From Pelagibacterium lacus (lineage in GTDB: Bacteria; Pseudomonadota; Alphaproteobacteria; Rhizobiales; Devosiaceae), in the NCBI RefSeq assembly GCF_003345525.1, contig NZ_QQNH01000001.1, positions 186,001 through 250,000 on the forward strand: 64,000 nt of DNA. Reading direction: 5' to 3'. The position numbers were made by a program, and so were the translations under genes. Of this stretch, positions 33,317 through 42,990 are shown in pieces (the stretch's first letter is position 1; the number at the start of each line of letters is the position of its first letter). Under the pieces are notes generated by a model, which saw nothing but the letters and a program-made list of their open reading frames with translations, ran no database searches and had not been told where the DNA came from.

Positions 33317-33922
33317 ATGGCACGCGCACAATCCCGCGCCTGGCAGCGCATGCTATCGGGCCGCCGGCTGGACCTGCTCGACCCCTCCCCGCTCGATGTC
33401 GAGCTGTCCGACATCGCCCATGGGCTGGCGCGCGTGGCGCGCTGGAACGGGCAGACCAAGGGCGATTATGCCTTCTCGGTGGCGCAGCACTCGGTGCTGG
33501 TGCTGGAAATCGCCTCGGCCATGGCGCCCGATCTCGACGATGTGGGCCGGCTCTACGCCCTGCTGCACGACGCGCCCGAATATGTGATGGGCGACATCAT
33601 CTCCCCGTTCAAGGCGGCGATGGGGGGCAATTATCGCGACGTGGAGGGCCGGCTGCTGGGCGCGATCCATGTGCGGTTCGGCCTGCCGGCCACGGCGCCG
33701 GCGGCAACGCGCAAGCTGATCAAGCGCGCCGACCGGGAAGCGGCCTTTTTCGAAGCGGTGAACCTCGCCGGTTTCGCCCCCGACGAAGCGCGGAAATTCT
33801 TCGGCGAACCGACGCTGGCCGGCTTCGACCTGCCGGGCTTCGAGCGGCTGATCCGCCCCTGGCCGACCCAGCAGGCCCATGACCAGTTCATCTCGGTCTT
33901 CGACACCCTCGCGGCGGAATAG
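33317..33922 (+). CDS. HD-domain hydrolase (YfbR-like nucleotidase type)
   Basis: A 201-residue helical protein. Metal ligands of an HD domain are in 'QTKGDYAFSVAQHSVLVLE' (first His), 'LYALLHDAPEYVMGDIISPFK' (HD pair with Glu following) and 'LIKRADREAAFFEAVNLAGF' (final Asp). The 'HDAPEYVMGDI..P.K' pattern is that of YfbR-like phosphohydrolases acting on nucleotides. Likely substrate class is inference. It is in the same direction as ygfZ. Confidence 0.85.
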   Translation: MARAQSRAWQRMLSGRRLDLLDPSPLDVELSDIAHGLARVARWNGQTKGDYAFSVAQHSVLVLEIASAMAPDLDDVGRLYALLHDAPEYVMGDIISPFKAAMGGNYRDVEGRLLGAIHVRFGLPATAPAATRKLIKRADREAAFFEAVNLAGFAPDEARKFFGEPTLAGFDLPGFERLIRPWPTQQAHDQFISVFDTLAAE

Positions 33923-33957
33923 GCGCGGCGCGGATAACGCCCAAGTCCTTGCAATCG

Positions 33958-33972
33958 TTAAAATTTTACTAA
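33958..33972. promoter_or_regulatory. CtrA-box-like sequence
   Basis: TTAA-aatttta-CTAA matches the TTAA-N7-TTAA consensus with one mismatch. It is followed by further TTAAC motifs (near 33984, 34014 and 34040) in the AT-rich leader of the secreted protein gene at 34065. Confidence 0.35.
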
Positions 33973-34064
33973 AATTTTCGCTATTAACCCTAGTGCGAAA
34001 TGGTCTTTGCGTTAACTGATCGGAAAGGTTGATAAAGCGTTAACGTGGCAAAAGGAGATTCGCC

Positions 34065-34583
34065 ATGCTGACGCACCGGCCGGCCAGACAGGAGAGGAGC
34101 ATCGCCCTGCGCTATCGCGCCGGTCTCGCCGTGGCCCTGATGCTGGCGGCGATCATGGCGGCCAGCATGGCGCATGCCGATGCCATCCTCACCACCTCGC
34201 CCCCGCCGCTGTCGACGCTGGTGAAATTCGACGACCGCCAATATGAGATTTCCTATTCCCAGGACGTCTCGCTGGAGCCGACCCAGTCGGCGGCGGTGCG
34301 CAAGATCGGGTTCGGGGCGGTTTCGATGGTCAATATCGCGACCACCGCGACCGGGACCTATTCCAGCGACGGGCTGACCTCGCCCCATATCCGCTATCCG
34401 GGCATATCGGTGAGCGCGGTGCTGCCCGAAGGCCACGGCAAATGGCGGCCGGGGCCCGGCGTTTCCATCTTCTCGCTGGAACAGGATTACACGGGCGGGC
34501 TGAGCTTCACCGCGATCGGGGACCGGGGCGTCCGCTCCTGCATGACGCGAGGATCGTTCACCTCGTGCTATCGCACATATTAG
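34065..34583 (+). CDS. Hypothetical exported protein
   Basis: A 172-residue protein with a charged N-terminus, a hydrophobic signal helix (AGLAVALMLAAIMAASMAHA) and a mature part of about 130 residues, mostly beta type ('TTATGTYSSDGLTSPHIRYPGISVSAVLPEG', 'DYTGGLSFTAIGDRGVRSC'). There are two cysteines at the end (SCMTRGSFTSC), likely a disulfide. AAAGGAG lies eight bases before the ATG. No family recognised. The leader is AT-rich with CtrA-like motifs. Its stop directly abuts that of the convergent SleB gene. Confidence 0.7.
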   Translation: MLTHRPARQERSIALRYRAGLAVALMLAAIMAASMAHADAILTTSPPPLSTLVKFDDRQYEISYSQDVSLEPTQSAAVRKIGFGAVSMVNIATTATGTYSSDGLTSPHIRYPGISVSAVLPEGHGKWRPGPGVSIFSLEQDYTGGLSFTAIGDRGVRSCMTRGSFTSCYRTY

Positions 34584-35615
34584 TTAGCCGAAAAGCCAGC
34601 CTGCCTTGAAGCGGTAGAAGACGTGCAGCCCGACCTGGGTGAGCTTGTCCATGTTGCGCGCCCAATGGGGGCGGACATAGGTGGCGTGGTAGTGCGTCGC
34701 GTCGGCCACTTCGGTGAGGTAGATGTCCTCGTTGAGCACGGTCTGGGTGATTTCCTGGGCCAGGGCCCAGGCGGCCGGCTCGTTGATGCGGTCGGGGATG
34801 CCGTCGCAGGCAAAGGAGAACTGGCAGGCATTGCGCCGGTGCTGGTTCTGATAGACCACGCCGCAGATGGTGTCGGGATAGCGGTGATCCTCGACGCGGT
34901 TCATGATGACCTGAGCGACGGCGACCTGGCCGCGATAGCTCTCGCCGCGCGCCTCGAAATAGATGCCGGTGGCCAGGCACCATTGCTCGCGCTCGGACCA
35001 GTCGTGCAGGGGCGTGAAATCGGTGGCGGGGGTGTTGGCGCGGCCATAGGCCAGGGCATCGGGGACGGCGGCGCGTTCGAGCAGGCCGGTATCGACGCCG
35101 ACATTGGCGGCGAACTGGTCGATGGCGCGCAGGCCTTCCGAGTTCACCATGCCCGGATCGATGACCGCCACGGAAATGCGCGGCCCCGTTTCGGCGGCTT
35201 CGGCGGCCTCATCGGTCTCGGCGACCATCACGCTGAACTGGCCGTAGATCTCGCCGGCATTGCGCGCCTCGGCGATGGAGAGGCGGATGGCATCGAAGCT
35301 CTGGGTGAAGGCGACGAGATTGACCTCGGGGCGGACCCGGTCGGCCTTGGCGGCGCGGTTGGGGCCGGAAAACATTTCGGTCTGGAACAGGGAGGCGACC
35401 GAGCCCGTTATCACCGGAGCGTCCGCTTCGAAGCTGAGGGACGCCAGAGCCCGCGAGGGCAGATCGGTTTCGGTATTGACGGCATGCGCACCCCCGGTTC
35501 CGGGGACGGCGAAGCCATAGGCGCAGGCGCTCAGAACCAGAGCCGCCACGGCCTTGACAATCTTGCCCGATGGCCGCGCGCCATGGGCGCGTGCCAGGGA
35601 GTTCCGGTACGCCAT
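34584..35615 (-). CDS. SleB-like cell wall hydrolase
   Basis: A 343-residue exported protein. A signal/anchor helix lies near residues 20-45, followed by about 170 residues of low-complexity linker. The C-terminal Hydrolase_2 (SleB) domain reads 'WCLATGIYFEARGESYRGQVAVAQVIMNRVEDHRYPDTICGVVYQN' in pieces, with the presumed catalytic Glu in 'YFEARGES', then 'CQFSFACDG' and 'THYHATYVRPHWARNM'. It should cut peptidoglycan glycan strands. Upstream spacing of about 250 bases suggests its own promoter. Confidence 0.88.
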   Translation of the reverse strand: MAYRNSLARAHGARPSGKIVKAVAALVLSACAYGFAVPGTGGAHAVNTETDLPSRALASLSFEADAPVITGSVASLFQTEMFSGPNRAAKADRVRPEVNLVAFTQSFDAIRLSIAEARNAGEIYGQFSVMVAETDEAAEAAETGPRISVAVIDPGMVNSEGLRAIDQFAANVGVDTGLLERAAVPDALAYGRANTPATDFTPLHDWSEREQWCLATGIYFEARGESYRGQVAVAQVIMNRVEDHRYPDTICGVVYQNQHRRNACQFSFACDGIPDRINEPAAWALAQEITQTVLNEDIYLTEVADATHYHATYVRPHWARNMDKLTQVGLHVFYRFKAGWLFG

Positions 35616-35863
35616 ACTCTACGCTTTTCCAACGCCACAACACTGACCTGCCGGCGCTACGCCGAGCACCGGGACCTCAAAGAACGCATCGGCCCGGTGT
35701 CGAAGACGATCGGCCAGCGATGCAGTTGTGCAACACTAACCCGATCAAATACCGACAAATTCGATGATCGCGCGTTAAGGTTAGAAAGGTGTAAACACGG
35801 GCAAATTGGCATAGAAAAGTTCACAATCGGGCGGAGCTGTGACTTTTGCAAAGCGCCGGGGAA

Positions 35864-38131
35864 TCAGGGGTCGGACTGGGCCAGGACCATGCGAGCGACC
35901 GGCACGCGATAGGGCGAGCAACTGACGTAGTCGATCTCCAACCCGCTGAAAAAGCGCAAGGATGTGGTCTCCCCCGCATGCTCGCCGCAAATGCCGATCT
36001 TGAGATTGGGGTTGACCGCCCTGCCCCGCTCGATGGCGATGCGGATCAGCTCCCCCACGCCGCGCTGGTCGATGGTGACGAAGGGGTCGAGATCGTAAAG
36101 ATTGCGGCGGTGATAGGTGGCGAGGAAGGCCGGGGCATCATCGCGGGAAATGCCATAGGTGGTCTGGGTCAGATCGTTGGTGCCAAAGGAGATGAAATCG
36201 ACTTCGCGCGCGATATCGCCGGCCCGCAGGCAGGCGCGCGGCAATTCGATCATGGTGCCGAAGGAGAGGGTCGCCCCGCGCCGGAACACCTCGGCATTGC
36301 CGGCAATGTCCATGATGCGCGACTTGACCCAGGCGACCTCGCGCGCCGAGGTGACGAAGGGCACCATGATCTCGAGATTGACCGGCTCGTCCTGGGTCTC
36401 CATGGCGGCCTCGACCCCAGCGACCAGGGCCTTGATCTGCATGGCCAGGATCTCGGGATAGGTGATGACCAGCCGCACCCCGCGATGGCCGAGCATGGGA
36501 TTGACCTCCTCGAGCCGGCGCAGGCGGGCCCGCAGGGCCTTGACCGACAGGCCGAGCCCCTGGGCGGTGTCCTCGATATCGTCGTCGCTGCGCGGCAGGA
36601 ATTCATGCAAGGGGGGATCGAACAGACGCACGGTGACCGGTCGGCTCTGCATGGTGCGGAAGAGTTCCGCATAGTCGGCGGCCTGGTAGTCGACCAGGCC
36701 TTCGAGGGCGGTGGCGCGGTCGGCCTCGTTCTCGGACAGGATGAGGCGGCGCAGGGCGCGCATGCGGTCGCCGGAAAAGAACATGTGCTCGGAGCGGGCC
36801 AGCCCGATCCCCTCGGCGCCGAAGGTCAGCGCCGTGCGGATGGCCTCGGTGGTCTCGGCATTGGTGCGCACGGCAATGGTGCGGCTGTCATCGGCCCAAT
36901 CGAGCAGGCGCGACAGCGCGCCGCCGATATGGGGACGCGACAGCGGCAGGGAGCCGGCATAGATGGTGCCTTCCGAACCGTCGATGGTGATATGCGCCCC
37001 GGCCGGGAACACCCGCTCGCCCAATTTGCAGACGCCGTTTTCGGGATCGATCTGCAGGGCGCGCAGGCCGGCGACGCAGGGCTTGCCGGTGATGCGCGAC
37101 ACCACCGCCGCGTGGCTGGTCATCCCGCCCCGTGCGGTGACGAACCCGGTGGCCGCCTTCATGCCCTCGATATCGCCCGGCCCGGTTTCCATGACGACCA
37201 GGATGCAATGGCGCCCGCGTGCCCGGCAGCGGGCCGCGTCGTCGGCGGTAAAGACGATCTCCCCGCTCGCCGCCCCCGGCGACACCCCGAGCCCCGTCGC
37301 GACGGGAATGGCGCGGTGATCGTCGGTGAGGCGGGGATGCAGCAATTGCGGCATTTGCCCCGGAACGAAGCGGCGCACCGCCTCGGCGGGCGTCCAGACG
37401 CCGGAATCGACCCGGGCCACCGAGGCCTCGAGCTGCGCCCCGGCGCTCACCTGCACCACGCGGGCCGAGAGGAACCGGGCCACGCCGCCGGTGATCGCCA
37501 CCACGCAGGCCATGTGCTGGCCGGACGCGGCGTCGATGGTCTCGATGAGGCTGGCCGTATTGGAGGGAAGCGCCGGCAGGCGTTCGCCCGGCAGGGGCAC
37601 GGGGCCGAGCCGGCCGGTGATCGCATTGCGGGTGAGGAAGCGCTCGAGGCGTCCCTCGGCGGTCGCCTGCACGATCACCAGCTGATTGTCGCGCGCCTCG
37701 CGTTCCTCGGCCGTGGCGAGGCCCGAGAGCGGCCGCCCATAGCTGGCGAAGGCCGCAGTGATGGCCTTGCCCAGCGGACGCTGCGGGTCGGTCGCCTCGT
37801 CCTCGTTGACCGGGGCGGTGATGCCGGTGCGGGCCGGCGGCAGGCCGGTGATGTGGCGGGGCGCCGAGGTGCGCACCACGAGCTCGGGTGGCCGCTGGCC
37901 CGGCTGCACCAGCCGGAACAGGGTCGTCACCCACACATTGCGCAGGCTGGACGCGCCGGAGCGGCGTTCGCCCTGGAGGGCGTCCCAGGCCGCGCGGGTG
38001 AGGGCGATGGTCGGCACCACGGGATGCCCGGCCTCGGCGGCGACGAACAGCCAGCGGGCCTTGCCGGCGAGCAGGCGCATCTGACCCTTGCTCAGGGACG
38101 GCTTTCCCTGGGCCGGAGCGACGGCGAACAT
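35864..38131 (-). CDS. PPDK-like PEP-utilising enzyme with degenerate ATP-grasp domain
   Basis: A protein of about 755 residues. The C-terminal two thirds match pyruvate phosphate dikinase: the phospho-histidine mobile domain ('TARGGMTSHAAVVSRITGKPCVAG', His340) and the PEP/pyruvate barrel ('GAEGIGLARSEHMFF', 'ISFGTNDLTQTTYGISRDDA', active-site Cys in 'KIGICGEHAG'). The N-terminal nucleotide domain is short and poorly conserved: 'LAGKARWLFVAAEAGHPVVPTIA' aligns with the PPDK start, but the Arg-rich ATP loop of PPDK is replaced by 'VVRTSAPRHITGLPPA'. It probably cannot use ATP as PPDK does. The start is uncertain: ATG 38131, or TTG 38152 with AGGG upstream. Confidence 0.72.
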   Translation of the reverse strand: MFAVAPAQGKPSLSKGQMRLLAGKARWLFVAAEAGHPVVPTIALTRAAWDALQGERRSGASSLRNVWVTTLFRLVQPGQRPPELVVRTSAPRHITGLPPARTGITAPVNEDEATDPQRPLGKAITAAFASYGRPLSGLATAEEREARDNQLVIVQATAEGRLERFLTRNAITGRLGPVPLPGERLPALPSNTASLIETIDAASGQHMACVVAITGGVARFLSARVVQVSAGAQLEASVARVDSGVWTPAEAVRRFVPGQMPQLLHPRLTDDHRAIPVATGLGVSPGAASGEIVFTADDAARCRARGRHCILVVMETGPGDIEGMKAATGFVTARGGMTSHAAVVSRITGKPCVAGLRALQIDPENGVCKLGERVFPAGAHITIDGSEGTIYAGSLPLSRPHIGGALSRLLDWADDSRTIAVRTNAETTEAIRTALTFGAEGIGLARSEHMFFSGDRMRALRRLILSENEADRATALEGLVDYQAADYAELFRTMQSRPVTVRLFDPPLHEFLPRSDDDIEDTAQGLGLSVKALRARLRRLEEVNPMLGHRGVRLVITYPEILAMQIKALVAGVEAAMETQDEPVNLEIMVPFVTSAREVAWVKSRIMDIAGNAEVFRRGATLSFGTMIELPRACLRAGDIAREVDFISFGTNDLTQTTYGISRDDAPAFLATYHRRNLYDLDPFVTIDQRGVGELIRIAIERGRAVNPNLKIGICGEHAGETTSLRFFSGLEIDYVSCSPYRVPVARMVLAQSDP

Positions 38132-38318
38132 TTGATGGGAAGGCGCCACCAAGAGAGAATTCCCTACTGAATCACAAGCATATTGCCCCTCCGCCCGGTC
38201 GTGGGCAACAGGGACGACGGTTGCGGTCGGTTTGCCGCGCCTCGCGGCCCGCTCCGCCCCTCCTTTCGTCACGGGAACATGGCTTGACTTGGGCAAAGCC
38301 AGACCGCATGTGAAGGCC

Positions 38319-39293
38319 ATGATGCAAAAGCCATCCCTCGACATCCTTTTGTGCGCGCCGCGCGGTTTTTGCGCCGGCGTGGACCGGGCCATCCAGATCG
38401 TCGATCTGGCGCTGAAGAAATACGGGGCGCCGGTCTATGTGCGGCACGAGATCGTGCATAACAAATTCGTCGTTGACGGGTTGCGGGCCAAGGGGGCGAT
38501 TTTCGTCGAGGAGCTCGAGGAAATCCCCGAAGGCACCGACGCGCCGGTGATCTTTTCCGCCCACGGGGTGGCCAAATCGGTGCCGGCGGAAGCCAGGCAC
38601 CGCAACATGTTCTATCTCGACGCCACCTGCCCGCTGGTGACCAAGGTGCATGTGGAGGCACAGCGCCATGCCGAGGAAGGGCACGATATCGTCCTGATCG
38701 GGCACCGGGGGCATCCGGAGGTGATCGGCACCATGGGGCAATTGCCGCCGGGCAGGATCACCCTGATCGAGACGGTCGACGACGCGGAGAGCTTCGTGCC
38801 GCGCGATCCGGACAATCTGGCGCTGGTGACGCAGACCACGCTCTCGGTGGACGACACCAGCGCCATCGTGCTGGTGCTCAAATCGCGCTTCCCCACCATC
38901 GCCGTGCCACACAAGGAAGACATCTGCTACGCCACCACCAACCGGCAGGAAGCGGTGAAGGCGGTGGCGCCCAAGGTCGACGCGATGATCGTCGTCGGGG
39001 CGCCGAACTCGTCCAATTCCATGCGCCTGGTCGAAGTGGGCGAGCGGGCCGGCTGCAAGGTCTCGGTGCTGGTGCAGCGGGCCGCCGATATCGATTGGCC
39101 GCTGTTCGAGGGTATCACCTCGCTGGGCATCACTGCGGGCGCCTCGGCCCCCGAATCGCTGGTCGAGGAGGTGATCGAAGCCTTTTCCGAGCGGTTCAGC
39201 GTCAATGTCGAGATCGCGGCGACGGCCGAGGAGAACATCGCCTTCAACATCCCCCGGGTGCTGCGCCAGCTCGAGGACGCGTCCGGACGGTGA
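38319..39293 (+). CDS. ispH: 4-hydroxy-3-methylbut-2-enyl diphosphate reductase
   Basis: A 324-residue iron-sulfur enzyme, the last step of the MEP isoprenoid pathway, giving IPP and DMAPP. Cluster cysteines are in '[16 protein letters not shown]', '[12 protein letters not shown]' and 'VGAPNSSNS' region flanked by 'AGCKVSVL'; 'EIVHNKFVV', '[10 protein letters not shown]' and '[10 protein letters not shown]' are further signatures. Two adjacent ATG codons follow AAGG. The stop overlaps the rnhA GTG start. In many relatives thrB lies between ispH and rnhA; here it does not. Confidence 0.96.
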   Translation: MMQKPSLDILLCAPRGFCAGVDRAIQIVDLALKKYGAPVYVRHEIVHNKFVVDGLRAKGAIFVEELEEIPEGTDAPVIFSAHGVAKSVPAEARHRNMFYLDATCPLVTKVHVEAQRHAEEGHDIVLIGHRGHPEVIGTMGQLPPGRITLIETVDDAESFVPRDPDNLALVTQTTLSVDDTSAIVLVLKSRFPTIAVPHKEDICYATTNRQEAVKAVAPKVDAMIVVGAPNSSNSMRLVEVGERAGCKVSVLVQRAADIDWPLFEGITSLGITAGASAPESLVEEVIEAFSERFSVNVEIAATAEENIAFNIPRVLRQLEDASGR

Positions 39294-39733
39294 GCAAAGC
39301 CGTCGTGATCCATACCGACGGGGCCTGTTCGGGCAATCCCGGCCCCGGCGGCTGGGGGGCGGTGCTCGAATATGGCGGGTACGTCAAGGAATTGAAGGGT
39401 GGCGCGGCGGTCACCACCAACAATCAGATGGAGCTAACGGCGGCCATCGAGGCGCTGAACGCGCTGAAGCGCCCCTGCACGGTCGAGCTCCATACCGACA
39501 GCCAATATGTCAAGAACGGCATTCAGGGCTGGCTGCATGGCTGGAAGCAGAACGGCTGGAAGACGGCGGCGAAAAAGCCGGTGAAGAATGTCGAGCTCTG
39601 GCAGGCGCTGGACGCGGCGGCGCGGCGGCACGAGGTGAAATGGCACTGGGTGAAGGGCCACGCCGGGCACGCCCTCAACGAACGCGCCGACCAACTGGCC
39701 AATGAGGGCATGGCGCCGTTCAAGGGGAAGTGA
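39290..39733 (+). CDS. rnhA: Ribonuclease HI
   Basis: A 147-residue enzyme cleaving RNA in RNA-DNA hybrids. The catalytic carboxylates are in '[19 protein letters not shown]' (Asp10-equivalent), '[13 protein letters not shown]' (Glu), '[14 protein letters not shown]' (Asp) and '[13 protein letters not shown]' (Asp). Standard length. It starts with GTG overlapping the ispH stop (GTGA), so it is translated with ispH. It converges on the DUF808 gene. Confidence 0.96.
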   Translation: MSKAVVIHTDGACSGNPGPGGWGAVLEYGGYVKELKGGAAVTTNNQMELTAAIEALNALKRPCTVELHTDSQYVKNGIQGWLHGWKQNGWKTAAKKPVKNVELWQALDAAARRHEVKWHWVKGHAGHALNERADQLANEGMAPFKGK

Positions 39734-39748
39734 ATTTCCCTCCCCCGA

Positions 39749-40729
39749 TCAGTGCACGGCCGGCTTGTTCTTGCGGAACAGGGCGAGGAGCGGGGCGATG
39801 AGGTGTTCTGCGACAGGGATGAGGACGAAGCCGAGAACCACACCGAGCACGCCGTAGAGGAAGGCCTCGGTGAGCCAGTGGACGGCGCCGGGCAGGACCG
39901 GGGCGATGGATTCCACCGCATGGGCGGCGGCGAGGATCATGTGCTCGGACCAATCGAACCCCATGCCGGCGAGGCCGTGGACGATGATGCCGCCGCCGAC
40001 CCAGAGCATGGCGGCGGTGCCGACCACCGAAAGCGTCTGCATGAAGCCGGGCATGGCCTTGACGATGAAGCGCCCCAGGGCGCGGACCAGGCCGGTGCGG
40101 GCGTTGCTGGCGAGAAAGACGCCGAAATCGTCGGCCTTGACGATCAGCGCCACACCGCCATAGACCACCGCCGTGATGCCGACGGCCACGACGAAAAGGA
40201 CCAGCGCCTCGTTGATGATATTGCTCTCCGGGATAGCGGACAGCGCGATGGTCATGATTTCGGCCGAGAGGATGAAATCGGTCTTGATGGCCCCGGCCAC
40301 CTTTTCCTCTTCCAGCGCGGCGGCATTGGAAGGGCCGGGCTCGACCACCGCTTCATGGCCATGGGCCTTGTGCGGGGCGAGCATGCCGTAGAGTTTTTCC
40401 GCCCCTTCATAGCAGAGATAGGCGCCGCCCAGCATCAGCAGGGGCGAGATGAGGCCGGGCAGGAAGACCGACAGCAGCAAGGCGGCGGGAAGCAGGAAGA
40501 TCAGCTTGTTGCGGATCGAGCCCAGGGCGATCTTGCCGACGATGGGGATTTCGCGATCGGCGGAAAAGCCATGCACATAGCGCGGGGTGACCGCCGCGTC
40601 GTCGATTACCGCGCCGGCGGCCTTGGCGCCCGCCTTCACCGCCTGTCCAGCGATATCGTCCAGCGAGGCGGCGGCTACCTTGGCCAGCGCCGCAACGTCA
40701 TCGAGAAGGGCAAGCAGGCCGACGCTCAT
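39749..40729 (-). CDS. DUF808 family membrane protein (YedI-like)
   Basis: A 326-residue protein with an N-terminal segment typical of DUF808 ('GLLALLDDVAALAKVAAASLDDIAGQAVKAGAKAAGAVIDDAAVTPRYV' in pieces) and about six membrane helices (residues 80-310). 'GGAYLCYEGAEKL' is a conserved family stretch. The family has no established function. It is monocistronic, lying between the convergent rnhA and glyS upstream. Confidence 0.85.
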   Translation of the reverse strand: MSVGLLALLDDVAALAKVAAASLDDIAGQAVKAGAKAAGAVIDDAAVTPRYVHGFSADREIPIVGKIALGSIRNKLIFLLPAALLLSVFLPGLISPLLMLGGAYLCYEGAEKLYGMLAPHKAHGHEAVVEPGPSNAAALEEEKVAGAIKTDFILSAEIMTIALSAIPESNIINEALVLFVVAVGITAVVYGGVALIVKADDFGVFLASNARTGLVRALGRFIVKAMPGFMQTLSVVGTAAMLWVGGGIIVHGLAGMGFDWSEHMILAAAHAVESIAPVLPGAVHWLTEAFLYGVLGVVLGFVLIPVAEHLIAPLLALFRKNKPAVH

Positions 40730-40794
40730 GGTGTTTCCCCCGGATTGGCCATCCTACAACCGCCTGATCGCCGTCCGGTTCCCTGCGGTTCCTT

Positions 40795-42831
40795 TTATCC
40801 CGCCACTTTACCGAAATCGGCGACCTTGTGCATGGTGTCGCGCAGACGGGCGAGCAGATGCAGCCGGTTGGCGCGGATCGCCGGGTCGGGATCGTTGACC
40901 AGCACATGCTCGAAAAACGCGTCGACGGGTGCGCGAAGGCCGCCCAGAACGGCGATCGCCCCGGCATAATCGTCGCCGGCCAGCCGGGTTTCGAGATCGA
41001 TACGGGCCAGATCGACGGCCGAGGCGAGGACCTGCTCCTCGGGAACAGCGAGCCTTCCCCCCTCGACGGTCCCGTCATAGGTGGTGCCGTCCTTTTTTTC
41101 CTCGGCGGCGAGGATGTTGGCGGCGCGCTTGTAGCCGGCGAGCAGCGCCTTGCCGTCCTCGGTATCGAGCAGGGACGACAGCGCGGTGACGCGGGAGACG
41201 ATCTGCAGGATGTCGTCGCTGTCCTCGGCGATCACCGCATCGACCAGATCATGGCGCGCGCCGGCATCGCGGAGCGAGACCTTGAGCCGGTCGTGGAAGA
41301 AGGAGAGGAGATCGCTATCGGTCACGAACTGGCCGAGGGGCAGGCGCAGCCGGTTGTCGGCGATGAGCCGGATCACCCCCAGCGCAGCGCGGCGCAGGGC
41401 ATAGGGGTCCTTGGAGCCGGTGGGCTTTTCATCGATGGCCCAGAAGCCGGTGAGGATATCGAGCTTGTCGGCCAGGGCCACGGCGATGGAGACCGGCTCG
41501 GCCGGGACGCGGTCGGAGGGGCCGAGCGGCTTGTAGTGATCCTCGATGGCGGCGGCGACCTGGGGCCTTTCGCCCTGGGCCAGCGCGTAATAGCGGCCCA
41601 TCAGCCCCTGGAGCTCGGGGAATTCGCCGACCATGCCGGTGGGGAGATCGGCCTTGGACAACCGGGCGGCGCGGCGCGCATCCTCGATATCGGCCCCGAC
41701 CAAAGGCGCGATGCGGGCAGCCAGCGCCTCGATGCGGGCCACGCGCTCGGCCTGGGTCCCCAGCCTCGCGTGAAAGACCACGTCCTCGAGGCGCGAGAGA
41801 TTGTCGGCCAGCGGGGTTTCGAGATCGGTTTCGTAAAAGAACTTGGCGTCCGAAAGGCGGGCGCGGATGACGCGCTCATTGCCCGCGACAATGGCTTTAC
41901 CACCATCCTCGGCGACGAGGTTGGCGGTGAGGATGAACTTGTTGGCCAGCTTGCCGGTGCCGGAATCGCGCAGGCAGAAGCACTTCTGATTGGCGCGGAT
42001 GGTGGCGATGATCGCCTCCTCGGGCACCTCGAGAAAGGCGGGATCGAACGAACCCATCATCACCACCGGCCATTCGACGAGGCCGGCCACCTCTTCGAGC
42101 AGGCCCTCATCGGCGATCAGCTCGAGCCCCTGGGCGAAGGCGAGCTGTTCGGCATCGGAGCGGATGATCTGCTTGCGCCGGTCGATGTCGAGGACGACCT
42201 TGGCCTTTTCCAGCGCCTGCACATAATCGTCGAAGCGCCGGACCTTGATGGGCTGGGGCGCCATGAAGCGGTGGCCGAAGGTCTGGTTGCCCGAGGCGAC
42301 CGTATCGAGGGTGAAGGGCACGATCTCAGGCTCCTCGCCTTCCGGCCCGAAGGTGGCGGTGACGGCGCGGAGCGGACGCACCCATTCCAGCCGCCCGGAG
42401 CCCCAGCGCATGGGCTTGCCCCAGGGGAAGGATTTCACCACCTGAGGCAGGATGTCCTTCAGGATCTCGATGGCGGGGGCGCCCTTTTTCTCGATCACCG
42501 CGACGTAGAAATCGCCCTTCTTAGGATCGGACTGGATCTTGGCCTCCTCGATCGAGGCGAGCCCGGCACCGCGCAGGAAGCCATCGATGGCCTGCTGGGG
42601 CGCGCCGACCTTGGGGCCCTTGCGCTCCTCGCGCGTGTCGGGGGAGGCGGGCGGCAGGCCGGTCACCGTGAGGGCGAGGCGGCGCGGGGTGGCGAAAGCG
42701 CCGGCGCTTTCATAGACGAGGCCATTCTCGACCAGCGCATTGGTGACGGCCTTTTTGAGGTCTTCGGCAGCGCGGCGCTGCAAACGCGCCGGAATTTCCT
42801 CGGAGAAGAGCTCAAGCAGCAGTTCGGGCAT
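40795..42831 (-). CDS. glyS: Glycine--tRNA ligase beta subunit
   Basis: A 678-residue beta subunit of the bacterial alpha2beta2 glycyl-tRNA synthetase. It opens '[25 protein letters not shown]' and carries '[19 protein letters not shown]', '[17 protein letters not shown]' and the C-terminal anticodon-binding region '[42 protein letters not shown]' in pieces. It needs GlyQ, encoded 3 kb away on the opposite strand. In related genomes glyQ and glyS lie close together in the same direction. Confidence 0.96.
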   Translation of the reverse strand: MPELLLELFSEEIPARLQRRAAEDLKKAVTNALVENGLVYESAGAFATPRRLALTVTGLPPASPDTREERKGPKVGAPQQAIDGFLRGAGLASIEEAKIQSDPKKGDFYVAVIEKKGAPAIEILKDILPQVVKSFPWGKPMRWGSGRLEWVRPLRAVTATFGPEGEEPEIVPFTLDTVASGNQTFGHRFMAPQPIKVRRFDDYVQALEKAKVVLDIDRRKQIIRSDAEQLAFAQGLELIADEGLLEEVAGLVEWPVVMMGSFDPAFLEVPEEAIIATIRANQKCFCLRDSGTGKLANKFILTANLVAEDGGKAIVAGNERVIRARLSDAKFFYETDLETPLADNLSRLEDVVFHARLGTQAERVARIEALAARIAPLVGADIEDARRAARLSKADLPTGMVGEFPELQGLMGRYYALAQGERPQVAAAIEDHYKPLGPSDRVPAEPVSIAVALADKLDILTGFWAIDEKPTGSKDPYALRRAALGVIRLIADNRLRLPLGQFVTDSDLLSFFHDRLKVSLRDAGARHDLVDAVIAEDSDDILQIVSRVTALSSLLDTEDGKALLAGYKRAANILAAEEKKDGTTYDGTVEGGRLAVPEEQVLASAVDLARIDLETRLAGDDYAGAIAVLGGLRAPVDAFFEHVLVNDPDPAIRANRLHLLARLRDTMHKVADFGKVAG

Positions 42832-42916
42832 GGTCGGATGGCCTTGAAACGGACGGATCGTGCGGGCCGAACGGGTAACAGGGGAATGAGGAAATGTCCA
42901 TTATTGCCGAAGCTCG

Positions 42917-42976
42917 GCGCCCCCCTCATCCGTCCGCTTCGCGGCCACCTTCTCCCACCAGGGGAGAAGGGAAGAT
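42917..42976. repeat. Repeat family 2, copy C
   Basis: Nearly identical to copy A over its whole length, with small hairpin CCGC-TTC-GCGG and long stem CCTTCTCCC/GGGAGAAGG, loop ACCAG. It lies between the polyprenyl synthase and glyS genes, ending 14 bases before the synthase stop codon. Confidence 0.85.
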
Positions 42977-42990
42977 CGCCGCTGGCGGGA

